DNA from: CBDCWQ01 sp965223435
GTDB lineage: Bacteria > Myxococcota > Kuafuiibacteriia > Kuafuiibacteriales > Kuafuiibacteriaceae
Assembly (NCBI GenBank): GCA_965223435.1
Contig: CBDCWQ010000022.1
Span: 868,001-932,000 of the forward strand
Reading direction: 5' to 3'
Length of the DNA stretch: 64,000 nucleotides
Positions 63,345 to 64,000 of this stretch are shown piece by piece. How positions within the stretch are numbered: the first letter of the stretch is position 1; each line of letters opens with the position of its first letter. The translations under genes and the position numbers were made by a program. The notes under the pieces were generated by a model. The model was given only the letters and a program-made list of their open reading frames with translations, did no database searches and had not been told where the DNA came from.

Positions 63345-64000
63345 CTCTTTTGTTGGCTGAGGAGCCAGGGTCGAGCATCTTCCTAGGCGAACTCAACGGT
63401 TCGTAGAGACTCATATCCGGCTCGGGCAGTCGGATATCGTCGAGCTCTGGGGCACCGAGCCGCAAGAGCGGCGGTGCGGGGTCAAGATTCCTTTTGTGAC
63501 GTAGAATATACTCGACGTACTCTGCCCCGACGTGCCCAGTATCCATGACCTCACGAATGGCGTCGACGGTATGCTGCGCACCGAAGAGTTCGACCAAGAG
63601 GACAAGCCGCACGACTTCGCGATGGATGGACCGACCACCGGCGCCCAGGACTTTGAAGTACTCTTTCCCGACCTCCGAGAGACCGCTCAGCGCATACGGG
63701 AGCGTGCCTGCCGCGGCTCTGGGTTTTCGTTTGAGCAGACCCTCTTTGTGTGACGGATGCTCAATGTCCTGACCGACGTCCCAGCAGCGCGAGTGCAGAG
63801 CAACCTGCTTGCGCTCGAGAAAGACACGAAACTCTTCTGTATTGGCCCGGATTACGACTTGCTGGCTCACGAGTCTCCAGGGCACTGAATAGAGGTTTCG
63901 GTCGAAGCGAACCCGGAAAGACTTGGTTACGCCGCAGCTTTCGACATCGTCGGTGTCGAATGGTCGGCCATTCATGGGTTTTAGGTGCTTCCGTTCCTCG
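63319..64000 (-). CDS. istA: IS21 transposase IstA, C-terminal part
   Basis: The frame is open to the window edge, so only the last 226 or so codons are present; the DDE catalytic part lies outside. Visible parts are FRVRFDRNLYSVPWRLVSQQVVIRA (the beta-barrel of IstA) and a helical tail. Gene order istA-istB and overlap are as in other IS21 elements. Confidence 0.85.
   Translation of the reverse strand, partial: EERKHLKPMNGRPFDTDDVESCGVTKSFRVRFDRNLYSVPWRLVSQQVVIRANTEEFRVFLERKQVALHSRCWDVGQDIEHPSHKEGLLKRKPRAAAGTLPYALSGLSEVGKEYFKVLGAGGRSIHREVVRLVLLVELFGAQHTVDAIREVMDTGHVGAEYVEYILRHKRNLDPAPPLLRLGAPELDDIRLPEPDMSLYEPLSSPRKMLDPGSSANKRDEDDAHGT

Overview
The window is a GC-rich bacterial chromosome segment. 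It most resembles a myxobacterial or deltaproteobacterial genome. The reasons are an N-type F1Fo ATPase operon, an OmpA protein with thrombospondin type 3 repeats, paired ArsA-like ATPases, Pro-rich RDD and Cys-rich lipoproteins, and many mobile elements. Taxonomy is an inference; no rRNA, tRNA or CRISPR was seen.

Left part (about 1-40,230) is chromosomal core. It opens with a CBS-domain protein, a lipoprotein, an OmpA/TSP3 protein, a coiled-coil protein built on perfect 21-bp repeats, and a tandem universal stress protein. Then comes a dense energy and redox block. The minus-strand operon atpDCQRBEFAG (11891 to 5567) encodes an N-type ATPase whose genes all overlap. The divergent plus-strand operon encodes PEP synthase, pyruvate:ferredoxin oxidoreductase and a dihydroorotate-dehydrogenase-like protein. 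A minus-strand operon (29064 to 19065) encodes a group 3b NAD(P)-linked [NiFe] hydrogenase (hydB, a cyclic-nucleotide-binding protein, hydG, hydD, hydA), its maturation protease, and HypA, F, C, D and E. Divergent from it is the two-gene electron-bifurcating transhydrogenase NfnAB. Together these could pass electrons from pyruvate to ferredoxin, then NADPH, then H2, or in reverse, while the ATPase couples ATP to an ion gradient. A membrane-anchored GltB-like FMN protein, a UbiB/ABC1 kinase, two ArsA-like ATPases, an RluA pseudouridine synthase and a zinc-ribbon/Pro-rich/RDD protein follow.

From 40,231 to about 60,407 lies an accessory island of about 20 kb, bracketed by imperfect 36-bp direct repeats (33/36). 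The left copy is the 3' end of the RDD gene. The right copy overlaps the stop of the next chromosomal gene, so this is a candidate att pair. Inside are nested and decayed mobile elements: a truncated IS1380-type transposase, a truncated zinc-ribbon transposon gene, an IS66 element with matching terminal repeats whose transposase is split by a 2.6-kb serine-recombinase element, a group II intron remnant, decayed and intact IS91 transposases, and an IS5-type element with a probable -1 frameshift. The cargo is secreted or surface proteins: an SH3-like protein, a broken choice-of-anchor protein, a DUF3179 protein, a TPR protein, a P-domain protein with three repeated C-terminal domains, and an Rhs core fused to a class 3 lipase. 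The most unusual item is a stand-alone four-helix-bundle (S23/IVP family) gene bracketed by complementary hexamer arrays that resemble an rRNA intervening sequence without the rRNA.

Right part (60,426-64,000) returns to a lipoprotein and outer-membrane-protein gene pair, then an IS21 element that runs off the window edge.
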